From positions 372,001 through 436,000 of the forward strand of contig NZ_RYFW01000004.1 of NCBI RefSeq assembly GCF_004138335.1: DNA of 64,000 bases, given 5' to 3'. Source of the DNA: Peristeroidobacter agariperforans. GTDB taxonomy: Bacteria; Pseudomonadota; Gammaproteobacteria; Steroidobacterales; Steroidobacteraceae. Below, one piece after another: positions 1-8,717 of this stretch. A model generated the notes under the pieces. That model worked only from the letters and a program-made list of their open reading frames with translations. It made no database searches and had not been told where the DNA came from. Position 1 is the first letter of the stretch, and the number at the start of each line of letters is the position of its first letter. A program made the position numbers and the translations under genes.

Positions 1-1
1 G

Positions 2-2584
2 CTCGCAGGCGTGCAGCGCGTGAGCTACGAAGGCGCGCAGCCGCTGGCGATGCGCGTGTGGATCGATCCGGATCGACTCGCGGCTCGCAACCTTGCGCCA
101 GGCGACGTGCACGATGCCTTGCGCCGAAACAACTATCTCGCGGCTGTTGGCCAGACCAAGGGCAACCTGGTGCAAATCAACCTGCTGGCCAACACGGATC
201 TGCGCGCGGTCAAGGAATTCGAGAACCTGATCGTTGCGGACCGCGACGGCGCGATCGTGCGCTTGAGCGATGTCGCGCGCGTTGAGCTGGGCGCCGAAGA
301 AGCGGCGACGGTGGCCAAGTACAAGAACCAGCAGAGTGTGTATCTCGGCGTGTGGCCGCTGCCTGGGTCCAATGAGATCGAGGTCGAGAAACATCTGCGT
401 GCGGAGATGGAGCGCATCGAGCCCACGCTGCCGGCGGACATCGAGATGCGGCTGGTGTGGGACGGCACCATGTTCATGCGCAGCGCCCTGGAAGAAATCA
501 CCAAGACGCTGGGCGAGACTGTGCTGATCGTGGCTCTCGTCGTGTTCCTGTTCATGGGCTCGGTCCGGACCGCGCTGGTGCCGCTGGTCGCGATGCCGGT
601 GTCGCTGGTGGGCGCGGCCATCGTGATGATGGCGTTCGGTTTCAGCCTGAACCTGCTGACGATTCTCGCGATCGTGCTATCGGTCGGTCTGGTCGTCGAC
701 GACGCCATCGTCGTGGTGGAGAACGTGGAGCGTCACGTTCGCGAAGGCAAGTCTCGCATCGACGCTGCGCTGGCGGGCGCGCGTGAGCTGGCCGGTCCCG
801 TCGTTGCGATGACGATTACACTGGCGACCGTGTACGCGCCGATTGCTTTCCAAGGCGGCCTCACGGGTTCGCTGTTCCTGGAGTTTGCCATCACGCTGGC
901 CGCAGCGGTCGTCGTGTCCGGTGTCGTCGCGCTGACGTTGTCGCCGGTGATGAGCTCGCGCTTCGTGCACGAGCATGGTCATGAGACGAAGTTGACCGTG
1001 CTCGTGAATCGGGGATTCGAAGCGATCCGTCGCGGCTACGAGAAAATGCTCGATGGCGCGCTCGGGATGCGGTGGGGCATCGTTGCAATGGCGGCGCTCG
1101 TCACGCTGGCGGCGTGGCCGCTCTTCATGTACTCGCGTCAGGAGCTGGCGCCGGTCGAGGATCAAAGTCATATCAGCATGTTCTTCGAAGCGTCGCCGGA
1201 TTCGTCGCTGGCGGCGACCGATCGCCATTCGGAGAACGTGGTCAACGCTCTCACCGCCTTTCCCGAAACGGACTTCACGTGGTCGTTGACGTCGGCGTGG
1301 GGCGGTTACGGCGGCATGGTCGCGAAGAACTGGAAGGAGCGGGAGCGCTCGACCGAGGAAATGTTTGGCGAGGTTTATGGCGCCGTGTCGCAAGTGCCGG
1401 GCGTGCGCGTGTATCCCCGCCTCGATCCGCCGTTGCCGACGCCGGGCCAATATGACGTCGAGATGATCATCCAGAACGAGCAGTCCATCGAAGAATTGCT
1501 TGCGACCACGCAGGCAGTGCTCGATGCCGGCATGGCCAGCGGCAAGTTCCTGTATGTCGATACGGATCTGAAGATCGATCTGCCGCAGGCGCGGGTCGTG
1601 CTCGACCGCGAGCGGCTCGCCGATCTGGGGCTGGATCTCGCCGGCGTCGGTCGCGAGCTGGGCACGTTGTTGGGCGGCGCGTACGTGAATCGCTTCAACT
1701 ATTTCGACCGCAGCTACAAGGTGATCCCGCAGATCGGCGACAAGGATCGCGCCACGCTCGATCCGCTGCTCGATCTGAAGATCAAGACGCCGAGCGGCGC
1801 GCTGGTGCCGGTGTCCACGTTCATGCACATCGAATCGGAAACCGGCCCGCGCACGTTGAATCGATTCGCGCAACGTAACTCGTCACGCATCTTCGGTGGC
1901 GTGCAGCCGGGTGTGACCAAGGACGAAGGGTTGCGCGTGCTCGAGGCCGCTGCCAAGAAGGCCGGCGGCGAGAATGTGCTGATCGACTACGCGGGCGAGT
2001 CGCGACAGATTCGTCACGAGGGCGCGGCGTTGACGGCAACGCTGGGCTTCGCGCTGATCCTGATCTATCTCGTGCTGGCCGCGCAGTTCCAGAGCTTCCG
2101 CGATCCATTGATCGTGTTGCTCGGCTCGGTGCCGCTCGCCATCTCGGGTGCGCTGGTGTTCACGTTCCTGGACATGACCACCATCAACATCTACTCACAA
2201 GTGGGGTTGATCACGCTGGTTGGCCTGATCGCGAAGAACGGCATCCTCATCGTCGAGTTCGCGAACACACTGCAGGAGCGGGGCGTAGAAAAGATCGCGG
2301 CTCTGCGTGAGGCCTCGCTGACCCGGTTGCGTCCGGTTCTGATGACCTCTGCGGCTACCGTGTTCGGCCACTTTCCGCTGGTGCTGGTTTCGGGCCCCGG
2401 CGCCGAGGCGCGGAACAGCATCGGCATCGTGCTGGTGACGGGCATGATCGTCGGCACGCTGTTCACGCTGTTCGTGGTGCCGGTGTTCTATACGCTGATT
2501 GCTGCGGATCATCGCAAACACGGCGCGCAGCAAGAGGAGACAAAGCACGAGGTCGCCGGCATACCGACCGCTCAGCCGGTTTAG
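2..2584 (+). CDS. RND efflux pump permease, HAE1 type, 5' partial
   Basis: Inner-membrane proton-driven permease of a tripartite RND exporter. The reading frame is open from base 2, so the gene begins before the window; about 860 residues of the usual ~1030-1050 remain, with only the N-terminal part missing. Visible family marks are the intramembrane Asp-Asp pair in GLVVDDAIVVVEN (codons at about 698-703), the essential Lys in IAKNGILIVEF (about 2234), and the periplasmic GAQPLAMRVW segment just inside the window. Two blocks of transmembrane helices flank a large periplasmic loop. The membrane-fusion partner is presumably upstream. Substrate cannot be told from sequence. Confidence 0.95.
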   Translation, partial: LAGVQRVSYEGAQPLAMRVWIDPDRLAARNLAPGDVHDALRRNNYLAAVGQTKGNLVQINLLANTDLRAVKEFENLIVADRDGAIVRLSDVARVELGAEEAATVAKYKNQQSVYLGVWPLPGSNEIEVEKHLRAEMERIEPTLPADIEMRLVWDGTMFMRSALEEITKTLGETVLIVALVVFLFMGSVRTALVPLVAMPVSLVGAAIVMMAFGFSLNLLTILAIVLSVGLVVDDAIVVVENVERHVREGKSRIDAALAGARELAGPVVAMTITLATVYAPIAFQGGLTGSLFLEFAITLAAAVVVSGVVALTLSPVMSSRFVHEHGHETKLTVLVNRGFEAIRRGYEKMLDGALGMRWGIVAMAALVTLAAWPLFMYSRQELAPVEDQSHISMFFEASPDSSLAATDRHSENVVNALTAFPETDFTWSLTSAWGGYGGMVAKNWKERERSTEEMFGEVYGAVSQVPGVRVYPRLDPPLPTPGQYDVEMIIQNEQSIEELLATTQAVLDAGMASGKFLYVDTDLKIDLPQARVVLDRERLADLGLDLAGVGRELGTLLGGAYVNRFNYFDRSYKVIPQIGDKDRATLDPLLDLKIKTPSGALVPVSTFMHIESETGPRTLNRFAQRNSSRIFGGVQPGVTKDEGLRVLEAAAKKAGGENVLIDYAGESRQIRHEGAALTATLGFALILIYLVLAAQFQSFRDPLIVLLGSVPLAISGALVFTFLDMTTINIYSQVGLITLVGLIAKNGILIVEFANTLQERGVEKIAALREASLTRLRPVLMTSAATVFGHFPLVLVSGPGAEARNSIGIVLVTGMIVGTLFTLFVVPVFYTLIAADHRKHGAQQEETKHEVAGIPTAQPV

Positions 2585-2634
2585 TAGGAACCGGGGTGCG
2601 TGACGCCTGTCCAATTCGGCATCTACGAGATCGG

Positions 2635-2668
2635 GCGCGAGCCTTAGGCATTCCCTTAAGGCTCGCGC
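2635..2668. terminator. Inverted repeat after RND gene, possible terminator
   Basis: A 12-bp perfect stem, GCGCGAGCCTTA (2635-2646) with TAAGGCTCGCGC (2657-2668), with a 10-nt loop, lies 50 nt after the RND stop codon. No long T-run follows, so it would be a weak intrinsic terminator, an mRNA-stabilising hairpin or an operator for the TetR gene that starts at 2710. Confidence 0.45.
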
Positions 2669-2709
2669 TCTCGTCTTGATTCACAGGCAGCCGTCACAAC
2701 CTTGGTCTG

Positions 2710-3252
2710 ATGAGCACGATTCCATCTATTCGCGCCCGCGCCGCAAGCCATCGGCGGCAACAGTTGTTGGATGCCGCCGCGGCACTGGTGCTGAAGAGAG
2801 GCACTGGCGCACTGACGTTGGATGCAGTCGCGGAGGCCGCGCACGTCAGCAAGGGCGGGTTGTTGTATTACTTCGACTCGAAGAATTCCCTGCTGGAAGC
2901 GCTCGCCGACTACCTGGCCGAGCAGTTGCAGATCGAAGTCGAGCGTGAGGCAGCGGGTGGCAGTCTCGCGAAGGCTTATCTGCAGGTCGTGTCGCGCATG
3001 GGGCAGCTGCCGAAAGATCAGCAGGTGTTCAAAGCGCTGACCATCATCTGTACCGCACAGCCCGAGCTGGCGGGGCGCGTGCGGTCACGATTGCACCTGT
3101 GGCCATCCGAAAATCCATCGGGCGAGACTACGCTCGACGAACTGCACCTGCGACTGGTCGCCGATGGTATGTGGCTGGCCGATCTGTTCGATTGTTATGA
3201 GATCAGCCCGGAGCAGCGCGCGGCGCTGCTGCAGAAGTTGGGCGCGGCCTAA
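2710..3252 (+). CDS. TetR/AcrR family transcriptional regulator
   Basis: DNA-binding repressor of 180 residues. The N-terminal TetR helix-turn-helix is clear (about residues 17-62), including the recognition segment VSKGGLLYYFDSKNSLLEAL. The C-terminal ligand domain is short and not diagnostic. It lies 125 bp downstream of the RND permease on the same strand, so it is probably the local regulator of that pump, though this is inference. It converges on the alpha/beta hydrolase gene, with a 4-bp overlap of the two 3' ends. Confidence 0.9.
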   Translation: MSTIPSIRARAASHRRQQLLDAAAALVLKRGTGALTLDAVAEAAHVSKGGLLYYFDSKNSLLEALADYLAEQLQIEVEREAAGGSLAKAYLQVVSRMGQLPKDQQVFKALTIICTAQPELAGRVRSRLHLWPSENPSGETTLDELHLRLVADGMWLADLFDCYEISPEQRAALLQKLGAA

Positions 3253-4067
3253 TCTTTCTCGGCCTGCGCAGCTGCCGGCGCCAGCTCGCCTTGCAGGAAC
3301 TCGATCAAGGTGGCGTTGAATTCCTCGGCGCGCTCGACGTTCGACAAGTGCGCGGCATCCAACAGAACCAGCTTGGCTTCCGGAATCGAGTTCGCCATGA
3401 AGTCCGCGTGCGCTGGCGTCGTTCCCGCGTCATGCATGCCGCCGATGACCAGTGTCTTCGCAGTGATGTTCTTGATGGACTCCCGCTGATCCATATCGCG
3501 AATGGCCGCGCAGCAGGCCGCGTACCCCTGCGCCGACGTTTCCAGAAGTAACGAACGGATCTTGGCGATCTTGTCAGGATGCGCTTGATGAAACTGCGGC
3601 GTGAACCAGCGCCCCAGCGTGGCTTCGGCCAGCGCTGCCGGCCCTTGCGTCAATGCGGTTTGAATTCTCGCATCCCAGGTTTCGCGTGGCGGCATGTGAG
3701 GCGTGGTATTACACAACGCGGCCTTGAGCACGCGGTCCGGCCACTTGGCGGCAATATGCATCGCGATCATTCCACCTAAGGACAGCCCGCAAAGATGGGC
3801 GCGTGCGACCCCGCACGCTTCGAGCACGTTGAGTGCATCGGCGGCCAGCAGGTCGATGGTCGCTTCCTGGTGCGTGCCGATTGTAGATTTGCCATGGCCG
3901 CGCGCGTCGAAGCGGATCAGCTCGAACCGCTCGCTCAGCGCCTCGAACTGGTCGTCCCACATTTCCAGCGACGTGCTGAGCGCGTTCAACAACAGCAGCG
4001 CCGGCGCACCCGGCCGGGGCGTGTGCTCGACCCGGAGTTGTACATCCTGTGAGGTGATTTGCTTCAT
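3249..4067 (-). CDS. Alpha/beta hydrolase, 3-oxoadipate enol-lactonase-like
   Basis: Cytoplasmic alpha/beta hydrolase of 272 residues that resembles PcaD (3-oxoadipate enol-lactonase). The nucleophile elbow GLSLGG places Ser96. The segment NALSTSLEMWDDQ matches the PcaD oxyanion region, and the catalytic His is probably that in DAAHLSNVE near the C-terminus. No other beta-ketoadipate gene is adjacent, so the lactonase role is only a family-level suggestion; a general esterase or lactonase is the alternative. The gene stands alone and converges on the TetR gene. Confidence 0.8.
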   Translation of the reverse strand: MKQITSQDVQLRVEHTPRPGAPALLLLNALSTSLEMWDDQFEALSERFELIRFDARGHGKSTIGTHQEATIDLLAADALNVLEACGVARAHLCGLSLGGMIAMHIAAKWPDRVLKAALCNTTPHMPPRETWDARIQTALTQGPAALAEATLGRWFTPQFHQAHPDKIAKIRSLLLETSAQGYAACCAAIRDMDQRESIKNITAKTLVIGGMHDAGTTPAHADFMANSIPEAKLVLLDAAHLSNVERAEEFNATLIEFLQGELAPAAAQAEKD

Positions 4068-4449
4068 GAGAACGGTGCGTCCGCGCGAAAGACAACGGCC
4101 CTATCCTACAACAGTCCCCGTCGGCCCTGGGTTCAGGGGCTCGGATGGGCTTCTGCTTCGTCATTCGATTGCGCAGGCTCGGTACGCGACCGGCTTCGAT
4201 CGCAGAATGCGATCGATCGGATCAGTCTCATAGACGAAGTCTTTTCGTTGATTGCGCTGTCAACGCGCATTCGTGACAGAAGTGTGACGCCTCTTCTGGC
4301 CCTAAGGGTTCCCCGGCGGCGCCCCTACATCCTTTCCGGCAGTGCGGCATCAGGAGAGGTCAAATCAAGTCGTTGCAATGCGACGCCGATAGTGAGGGAG
4401 TCACGGGGCCAAGCGCTCCGTCGCTCTAAAAACTTACGGAGTCAGCTTC
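4068..4449. other. 382-bp divergent intergenic region
   Basis: This gap separates the hydrolase start (4067, minus strand) from the porin start (4450, plus strand). It holds the sigma-28-like promoter at 4365-4392 and a Shine-Dalgarno GGAG eight bases before the porin ATG. At 4273-4288 there is a GTGAC direct repeat with 11-bp period, which loosely resembles a reversed Pho box. I see no credible small gene or riboswitch. Confidence 0.6.
4365..4392 (+). promoter_or_regulatory. Sigma-28 (FliA)-like promoter for porin operon
   Basis: TCAAGT (4365-4370) and GCCGATAG (4385-4392), with 15 nt between TCAAG and GCCG, closely match the flagellar/chemotaxis sigma-28 pattern (TAAAG or TCAAG, then GCCGATAA). 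The predicted transcript would start near 4399 and carry a leader of about 50 nt. The same TCAAG-N15-GCCG geometry recurs before the chemoreceptor gene at 6119-6146. Confidence 0.6.
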
Positions 4450-5661
4450 ATGTCCTCACGTTTTTCGATCATCGCGTTGGCGGTTGCGGCAGCGTTGCCG
4501 ACCGTTGCATCGGCGGTGGATTTTTCATACAGCGGCTTTTCTACCGCTGCCTATTCGCAGTCCGACACCGACCTGGCCGACGTGGGTTACACCTCGCAGC
4601 CGGACAGCATCGATAAGGGCGGTTCGTTCGAGACCGACTCGAAGCTGGGCGTGCAGCTGACCGCCAAGTTCAACGACATTGTTTCGGCGACCGTCCAGGG
4701 CGTCGCTTACACCGACCTGACCGGCGACTTCGAGCCGCATCTGGATTGGGCCTATGTTCGCGCCCAGGCCACGCAGAGCCTGAGCTTCCGTGGCGGCTAC
4801 CTGCGCGCCCCGACCTTCATGTATTCGGACTCGGTGTTCGTCGGCTACGCCAATACCTGGGTGCGTCCGCCGCTGGAAGTTTATAACTTGTCGCCGGTGT
4901 ATCAGCTGCTCGGCGTCGATGCGACTTACCGCGCGCAGCTCGGCGCGTTCACTGTCACAGTGAATCCCTATTTCGGCGAGAGCGAAGTCGACGTGTCGAC
5001 CCTCAAGCTGGACGTGCCCGAGTGGAAGGGCCTTGCCACCACGGTCAACGTCGGTTCGTTCCAGGCGCGCGTCGGCTACGGCGTCATCGACCTGGAGACG
5101 GATTCAAACTCGGTCGCCGCTCTGACCGATCCGTTGTTTGCCATTCCCTCCGCCCTGTGCGGCGGCTGCGCGTCCGAAGCTCAGAAGCTGCTCATCGGCG
5201 GCGCCCGCATTGCCAACTTGAACATCGGCGTGCAGTACGACGACGGCACGAACCTGATCGCCAGCGAATACGCCAAGTCCAACACGGATGGCGGCGAGTA
5301 CTTCATGCCGGATCGCTACTCGGCGTATGTCACCTACGGTCGCCGCTTCGGCAACCTGATGCCGTATGCGACGCTGGCTGGCATGCGTCGTGAGACTCCG
5401 ATGTCCACCAACGCCATTTCGATCCCCATGCTCAGCGCCGCCGTGAACGGCCTGATCGCGAGCCAGGGCGCGACCGACCAGGACAGCTACAGCCTGGGCG
5501 TGCGCTATGAGCTGCCGTCGTTCTCGGTGGTGAAGGGCGCACTGGTGAAGTTCCAGTACGACCACATCGACGCTGACGGCCGCGGCAACCTCAACAACGT
5601 GCAGCCTGGCTTCGACGGCAAGATCGACATGGTCAGCGCATCGCTCGACTTTATTTTCTAA
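4450..5661 (+). CDS. Outer membrane porin-like protein
   Basis: Predicted outer membrane beta-barrel of 403 residues. It has a clean signal peptide (about residues 1-22, cut after ASA). Alternating beta-strand sequence runs throughout, and the last residue is Phe (SLDFIF), the usual signal for outer membrane barrel assembly. It probably forms a diffusion channel for an unknown solute. It is the first gene of a unit with a PstS-like periplasmic protein (9-bp gap) and a chemoreceptor, so it may admit the ligand that those proteins bind. The start is supported by GGAG at proper spacing. Confidence 0.8.
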   Translation: MSSRFSIIALAVAAALPTVASAVDFSYSGFSTAAYSQSDTDLADVGYTSQPDSIDKGGSFETDSKLGVQLTAKFNDIVSATVQGVAYTDLTGDFEPHLDWAYVRAQATQSLSFRGGYLRAPTFMYSDSVFVGYANTWVRPPLEVYNLSPVYQLLGVDATYRAQLGAFTVTVNPYFGESEVDVSTLKLDVPEWKGLATTVNVGSFQARVGYGVIDLETDSNSVAALTDPLFAIPSALCGGCASEAQKLLIGGARIANLNIGVQYDDGTNLIASEYAKSNTDGGEYFMPDRYSAYVTYGRRFGNLMPYATLAGMRRETPMSTNAISIPMLSAAVNGLIASQGATDQDSYSLGVRYELPSFSVVKGALVKFQYDHIDADGRGNLNNVQPGFDGKIDMVSASLDFIF

Positions 5662-5670
5662 CGGTGTCCC

Positions 5671-6093
5671 ATGCGTAGTCTGAAATCGATTTTGAGTGTC
5701 TGCGCGCTGACGCTGGCTGCGGCCGGCGCCAACGCCGAAGTGGTCGTGATCGTGAATCCGAAGAATCCGGCGGCGAATCTGTCGGCGGAGCAGGTCGCGG
5801 CGCTGTACCTGGGCAACGCGAGCACGTTCCCGGACGGCGGCGCGGCGACGCTGGCCGACCAGCCGGAATCGGCTGCGGTTCGCGGCGCGTTCTACGAGAA
5901 GGCGACGGGTCGCTCGGCCGCGCAGGCCAAGGCCACGTGGGCGCGCCTGACTTTCACCGGCAAGGGCACGCCGCCGAAAGAGCTGAAGAGCGACGCCGAT
6001 GTGAAGGCGTTCGTGGCTTCGGATCCGAAGGCGATCGGCTACGTCGATTCGAGCGCGGTGGACGGCTCGGTCAAGGCCGTGTTGAAGCTGTAA
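5671..6093 (+). CDS. Small periplasmic phosphate-binding-protein-like (PBP-like)
   Basis: Exported protein of 140 residues with signal peptide 1-22 (cut after ANA). The mature part resembles one lobe of PstS/PBP-like phosphate-binding proteins: it begins with strand EVVVIVNPKNP, followed by a segment beginning LSAEQVAALYLG, and ends with GYVDSS. Full PstS proteins are about 300-340 residues, so this is the short stand-alone form. No ABC permease or ATPase gene is nearby. Lying between a porin and a chemoreceptor, it may deliver a ligand to the receptor rather than support transport. The ligand is unknown. Confidence 0.7.
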   Translation: MRSLKSILSVCALTLAAAGANAEVVVIVNPKNPAANLSAEQVAALYLGNASTFPDGGAATLADQPESAAVRGAFYEKATGRSAAQAKATWARLTFTGKGTPPKELKSDADVKAFVASDPKAIGYVDSSAVDGSVKAVLKL

Positions 6094-6118
6094 TGCTCGC
6101 GGCACGCTGGCGGCGTCC

Positions 6119-6146
6119 TCAAGCAGGCGCCGTCAGCTGCCGTTAC
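6119..6146 (+). promoter_or_regulatory. Second sigma-28-like promoter, before chemoreceptor
   Basis: TCAAG (6119-6123) and GCCGTTAC (6139-6146), 15 nt apart, sit directly before the chemoreceptor gene. The -10 element matches 6 of 8 positions of GCCGATAA. Start of transcription would be near 6153, giving a leader of about 20 nt. The spacing equals that of the promoter at 4365-4392. Confidence 0.45.
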
Positions 6147-6174
6147 TCATTGGGTTCGTCCCGAAGATAGTGCA

Positions 6175-7842
6175 ATGAAATTCAAACATCGTATCTGGAT
6201 GCTGCCGATCATGACGGCAGTGATCATCATGATCGGCATCGCGGTCAGCTCGCAGATGACGTCCAAGACGTCGGCTGCGCTCGCGCGTGTGGAGAAAGTG
6301 CAATATCCGACGGTCGAGGCGTTGCGTGTAGTGCGCACCGAATTCACCGACGTGCAGGAATCCCTGCAGCGTGCGGTGGCGGAAGGCGACCAGGACGGCA
6401 TTACCGCCGCGACCGCGCATGCCAACAGTGTGCGCGCCGCGCTCAAGGACCTGGCTGCTGCGGATCCCGATCGCAGCCTCGCAAGCGACCTGGGCAGCGC
6501 TTTTGACGATTACTATTCCGCCGCCACTTCGGCGACGCGGATCATGTTGGGCAGCGAGACCGGCGACGCCGCCAGTGCCATCGCCCGCATGCAGAAGACC
6601 AACGAGGCGATGACCGCGTTGGTGACCAAGTCGCAGGAAGATGCGATCGGAGAATTTCGTTCCTTGCTCGCCAGTGGCACGGAAAACGTGCAGCACAGCT
6701 TGATGGCCAGCCTGATCACCGCGGTGGTGATGTTGCTGGTTCTGGGCGTGGGCTCGTGGGTGTTGATCGGCAATGTGTTCCGCAGCCTCGGTGGCGAGCC
6801 GGAATTTGCGGTGCAGATCGTGCGCTCGATCGCGAGTGGCGACTTCACGACGGCGGTCACGCTGCGCCAGGACGATCAGTCCAGCCTGTTGCACGGAATC
6901 GAGACGTTGCGTCAGAAGCTGGGCAACCTGATTCAGGATGTGCGTACGACTTCCGGCGCGGTCGATTCGGCCGCGACCGATATCAACTCTGGCATTGATC
7001 GCTTGAGCACTCGCACGTCGGACCAGGCCGCGAGCCTGGAAGAAACCGCGTCGAGCATGGAAGAAATGACAGTGACCGTGAAGCGCAACGCCGACAATGC
7101 GCGTCACGCCAACCAGCTCGCGTCCGAAGCTCGCGATCAGGCCGAACGCGGTGGCGCGGTCGCTGCCCGTGCAGTGAGCGCGATGGCCGAGATCAACAGC
7201 TCGAGCCGCAAGATCGCCGACATCATCGGCGTCATCGACGAGATCGCGTTCCAGACCAACCTGCTGGCGTTGAACGCAGCGGTCGAAGCGGCGCGTGCCG
7301 GCGAGCAGGGCCGTGGCTTCGCAGTCGTCGCGTCCGAAGTGCGCAGCCTCGCGCAGCGTAGCGCCACCGCGGCTCGCGAGATCAAAGAGCTGATTCAGGA
7401 CTCGGTGTCGAAGGTGCAGGACGGCACCAAGCTGGTGGATGAATCCGGCCAGCACCTGACCGACATCGTTTCGGCGGCGAAAAAGGTTGCCGACATCATC
7501 GGCGAGATTTCCTCGGCCAGCCAGCAGCAGGCTGCCGGCCTCGACCAGGTCAATGGCGCGATCACGCAGATGGACGAGAGCACGCAGCAGAACGCGGCGA
7601 TGGCCGAAGAAACCTCGGCGGTCGCAGCTTCGATGAGCGAGCAGGCCAAGAAGCTCACCGACATGATCTCGGTGTTCAAGATTCGCTCCAGCGGCGGTGG
7701 ATATCAGCAGCCGGTGGTGCGTACGCCGGTGGCGGCAGCACCTCAGCCGGTGCGCGTTGCTAACGCCAGGCCCGTCGCGACTCCGGCCCCGCAGCCTCTG
7801 AAGAAGGCGGCCGGCTCGGATGTGGAGTGGCAGGAGTTCTGA
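6175..7842 (+). CDS. Methyl-accepting chemotaxis protein
   Basis: Chemoreceptor of 555 residues. The order is TM1 (about 7-27), a helical periplasmic four-helix-bundle-type sensor (28-180), TM2 (about 181-202), HAMP (203-255) and a cytoplasmic signalling domain with the conserved hairpin tip [20 protein letters not shown] and long flanking coiled coil. The C-terminus ends in EWQEF, which fits the xWxxF pentapeptide that tethers CheR and CheB in high-abundance receptors. It is the last gene of the porin/PBP-like unit and is followed by a strong terminator. The ligand may be bound through the neighbouring periplasmic protein. Confidence 0.95.
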   Translation: MKFKHRIWMLPIMTAVIIMIGIAVSSQMTSKTSAALARVEKVQYPTVEALRVVRTEFTDVQESLQRAVAEGDQDGITAATAHANSVRAALKDLAAADPDRSLASDLGSAFDDYYSAATSATRIMLGSETGDAASAIARMQKTNEAMTALVTKSQEDAIGEFRSLLASGTENVQHSLMASLITAVVMLLVLGVGSWVLIGNVFRSLGGEPEFAVQIVRSIASGDFTTAVTLRQDDQSSLLHGIETLRQKLGNLIQDVRTTSGAVDSAATDINSGIDRLSTRTSDQAASLEETASSMEEMTVTVKRNADNARHANQLASEARDQAERGGAVAARAVSAMAEINSSSRKIADIIGVIDEIAFQTNLLALNAAVEAARAGEQGRGFAVVASEVRSLAQRSATAAREIKELIQDSVSKVQDGTKLVDESGQHLTDIVSAAKKVADIIGEISSASQQQAAGLDQVNGAITQMDESTQQNAAMAEETSAVAASMSEQAKKLTDMISVFKIRSSGGGYQQPVVRTPVAAAPQPVRVANARPVATPAPQPLKKAAGSDVEWQEF

Positions 7843-7869
7843 TCCAACGGACGATCGAGGATTGATGTA

Positions 7870-7897
7870 GGGGCAGCCGGTGGCTGCCCCTTTTTTT
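7870..7897 (+). terminator. Rho-independent terminator after chemoreceptor gene
   Basis: GGGGCAGCC (7870-7878) pairs perfectly with GGCTGCCCC (7882-7890) around a GGT loop and is followed by seven T residues (7891-7897). It lies 28 nt after the stop codon. Confidence 0.9.
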
Positions 7898-7978
7898 GTC
7901 CGCATAGAAATGTCGGGCCGGCGCCGGCGGGATCGTCTTCAAGTCAGATCAGAGCAATCAACCGACAGGAGCACGAGC

Positions 7979-8422
7979 ATGCGCGTCATGGTAATGATCA
8001 AGGCGACCGGGAATTCCGAAGCTGGCGCCGCGCCCACCGAGGAACTGGCTGCCGCGATGACCAAGTTCAATGAGGCGCTGGTCCAGGCCGGCATCATGCT
8101 GGGCGGCGATGGCCTGAAACCGACCAGCAAGGGCAAGCGGGTGCGCTTCAGTGGCGACAAGCGGCTGGTGATCGACGGCCCGTTCGCCGAGACCAAGGAA
8201 GTGATCGCCGGCTACTGGGTGTGGCAGGTGAAGTCCATGGACGAAGCCGTGGAATGGGTGCGCCGCTGCCCCCATCCCATGCCGGGCGAGGACACCGAAA
8301 TCGAGATTCGTCCCCTCTATGAGATGGAGGATTTCGGCGAGGCGTTCACGCCGGAGCTGCGCGAGAGGAACGAACAGATGCGGGGCGAGATCGAGCGCCA
8401 GCACGCCGCAAAGGAACAGTAA
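7979..8422 (+). CDS. YCII-related domain protein
   Basis: Small cytoplasmic protein of 147 residues from the YCII/DGPF family. The N-terminal MRVMVMIKA strand, the DGPFAETKEVIAGYWVW motif (about residues 59-75) and SMDEAVEWVRRCP are typical. The biochemical role of the family is poorly known; members often sit beside ECF sigma factor genes, which is not the case here. The reading frame extends upstream to 7880, but the ATG at 7979 follows GACAGGAG and begins where the family begins. A hairpin terminator follows. Confidence 0.85.
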   Translation: MRVMVMIKATGNSEAGAAPTEELAAAMTKFNEALVQAGIMLGGDGLKPTSKGKRVRFSGDKRLVIDGPFAETKEVIAGYWVWQVKSMDEAVEWVRRCPHPMPGEDTEIEIRPLYEMEDFGEAFTPELRERNEQMRGEIERQHAAKEQ

Positions 8423-8440
8423 ACCGAGGTGGGATCAATC

Positions 8441-8472
8441 AAGGCGCGTGACCCGGTCGGGGCACGCGCCTT
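8441..8472. terminator. Hairpin terminator between convergent genes
   Basis: AAGGCGCGTG (8441-8450) pairs perfectly with CACGCGCCTT (8463-8472) around a 12-nt loop, and TTGTTTATT follows on the plus strand. It can end the YCII transcript and may also serve the small-peptide unit that arrives on the minus strand. Confidence 0.7.
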
Positions 8473-8514
8473 TGTTTATTAGAGTCCTGAAGGACTCCGA
8501 CGGGTGGGCTGCGC

Positions 8515-8697
8515 TTAGAGCGGGCGCTGCCAGGTGGTGATCGAAGACGAGGCTTGGGCCTTCAACTGCTCCAGAGCCACCGACTGGACCGCCGCCTCAG
8601 GCTTGGAGGCATTCGTGCCTGCTGCGCCCATGCTGGTGCTCACAGCGGTGGACATCAGGCTGGCAGCAACCACCATAAGAATTGGAAAGCGTTTCAT
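8515..8697 (-). CDS. Small exported peptide, 60 residues, unknown function
   Basis: Unrecognised small protein. The N-terminus is a plausible Sec signal peptide (Met-Lys-Arg, hydrophobic stretch, cut near MGAAG), leaving about 35 residues that end in ITTWQRPL. It starts 20 nt after the repeat-peptide gene on the same strand and has its own ribosome site (GGAG six bases before ATG), so the two are very likely co-transcribed. Its terminal RPL echoes the KRPL of every repeat unit in its neighbour. Possibly a second secreted peptide of the same system; no database family is recognised. Confidence 0.6.
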   Translation of the reverse strand: MKRFPILMVVAASLMSTAVSTSMGAAGTNASKPEAAVQSVALEQLKAQASSSITTWQRPL

Positions 8698-8717
8698 GGG
8701 GGTCTCCGTGAGTGCTG

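Noticed and set aside
4273-4290. Reversed Pho box before the porin gene
   Set aside because: GTGAC repeats with 11-bp period are suggestive beside a PstS-like gene, but the second copy matches poorly and no -10 lies at the expected distance. The sigma-28-like promoter explains the operon better.
6133-7905. 590-codon minus-strand frame
   Set aside because: Antisense to the chemoreceptor; composition and lack of domains mark it as a shadow.
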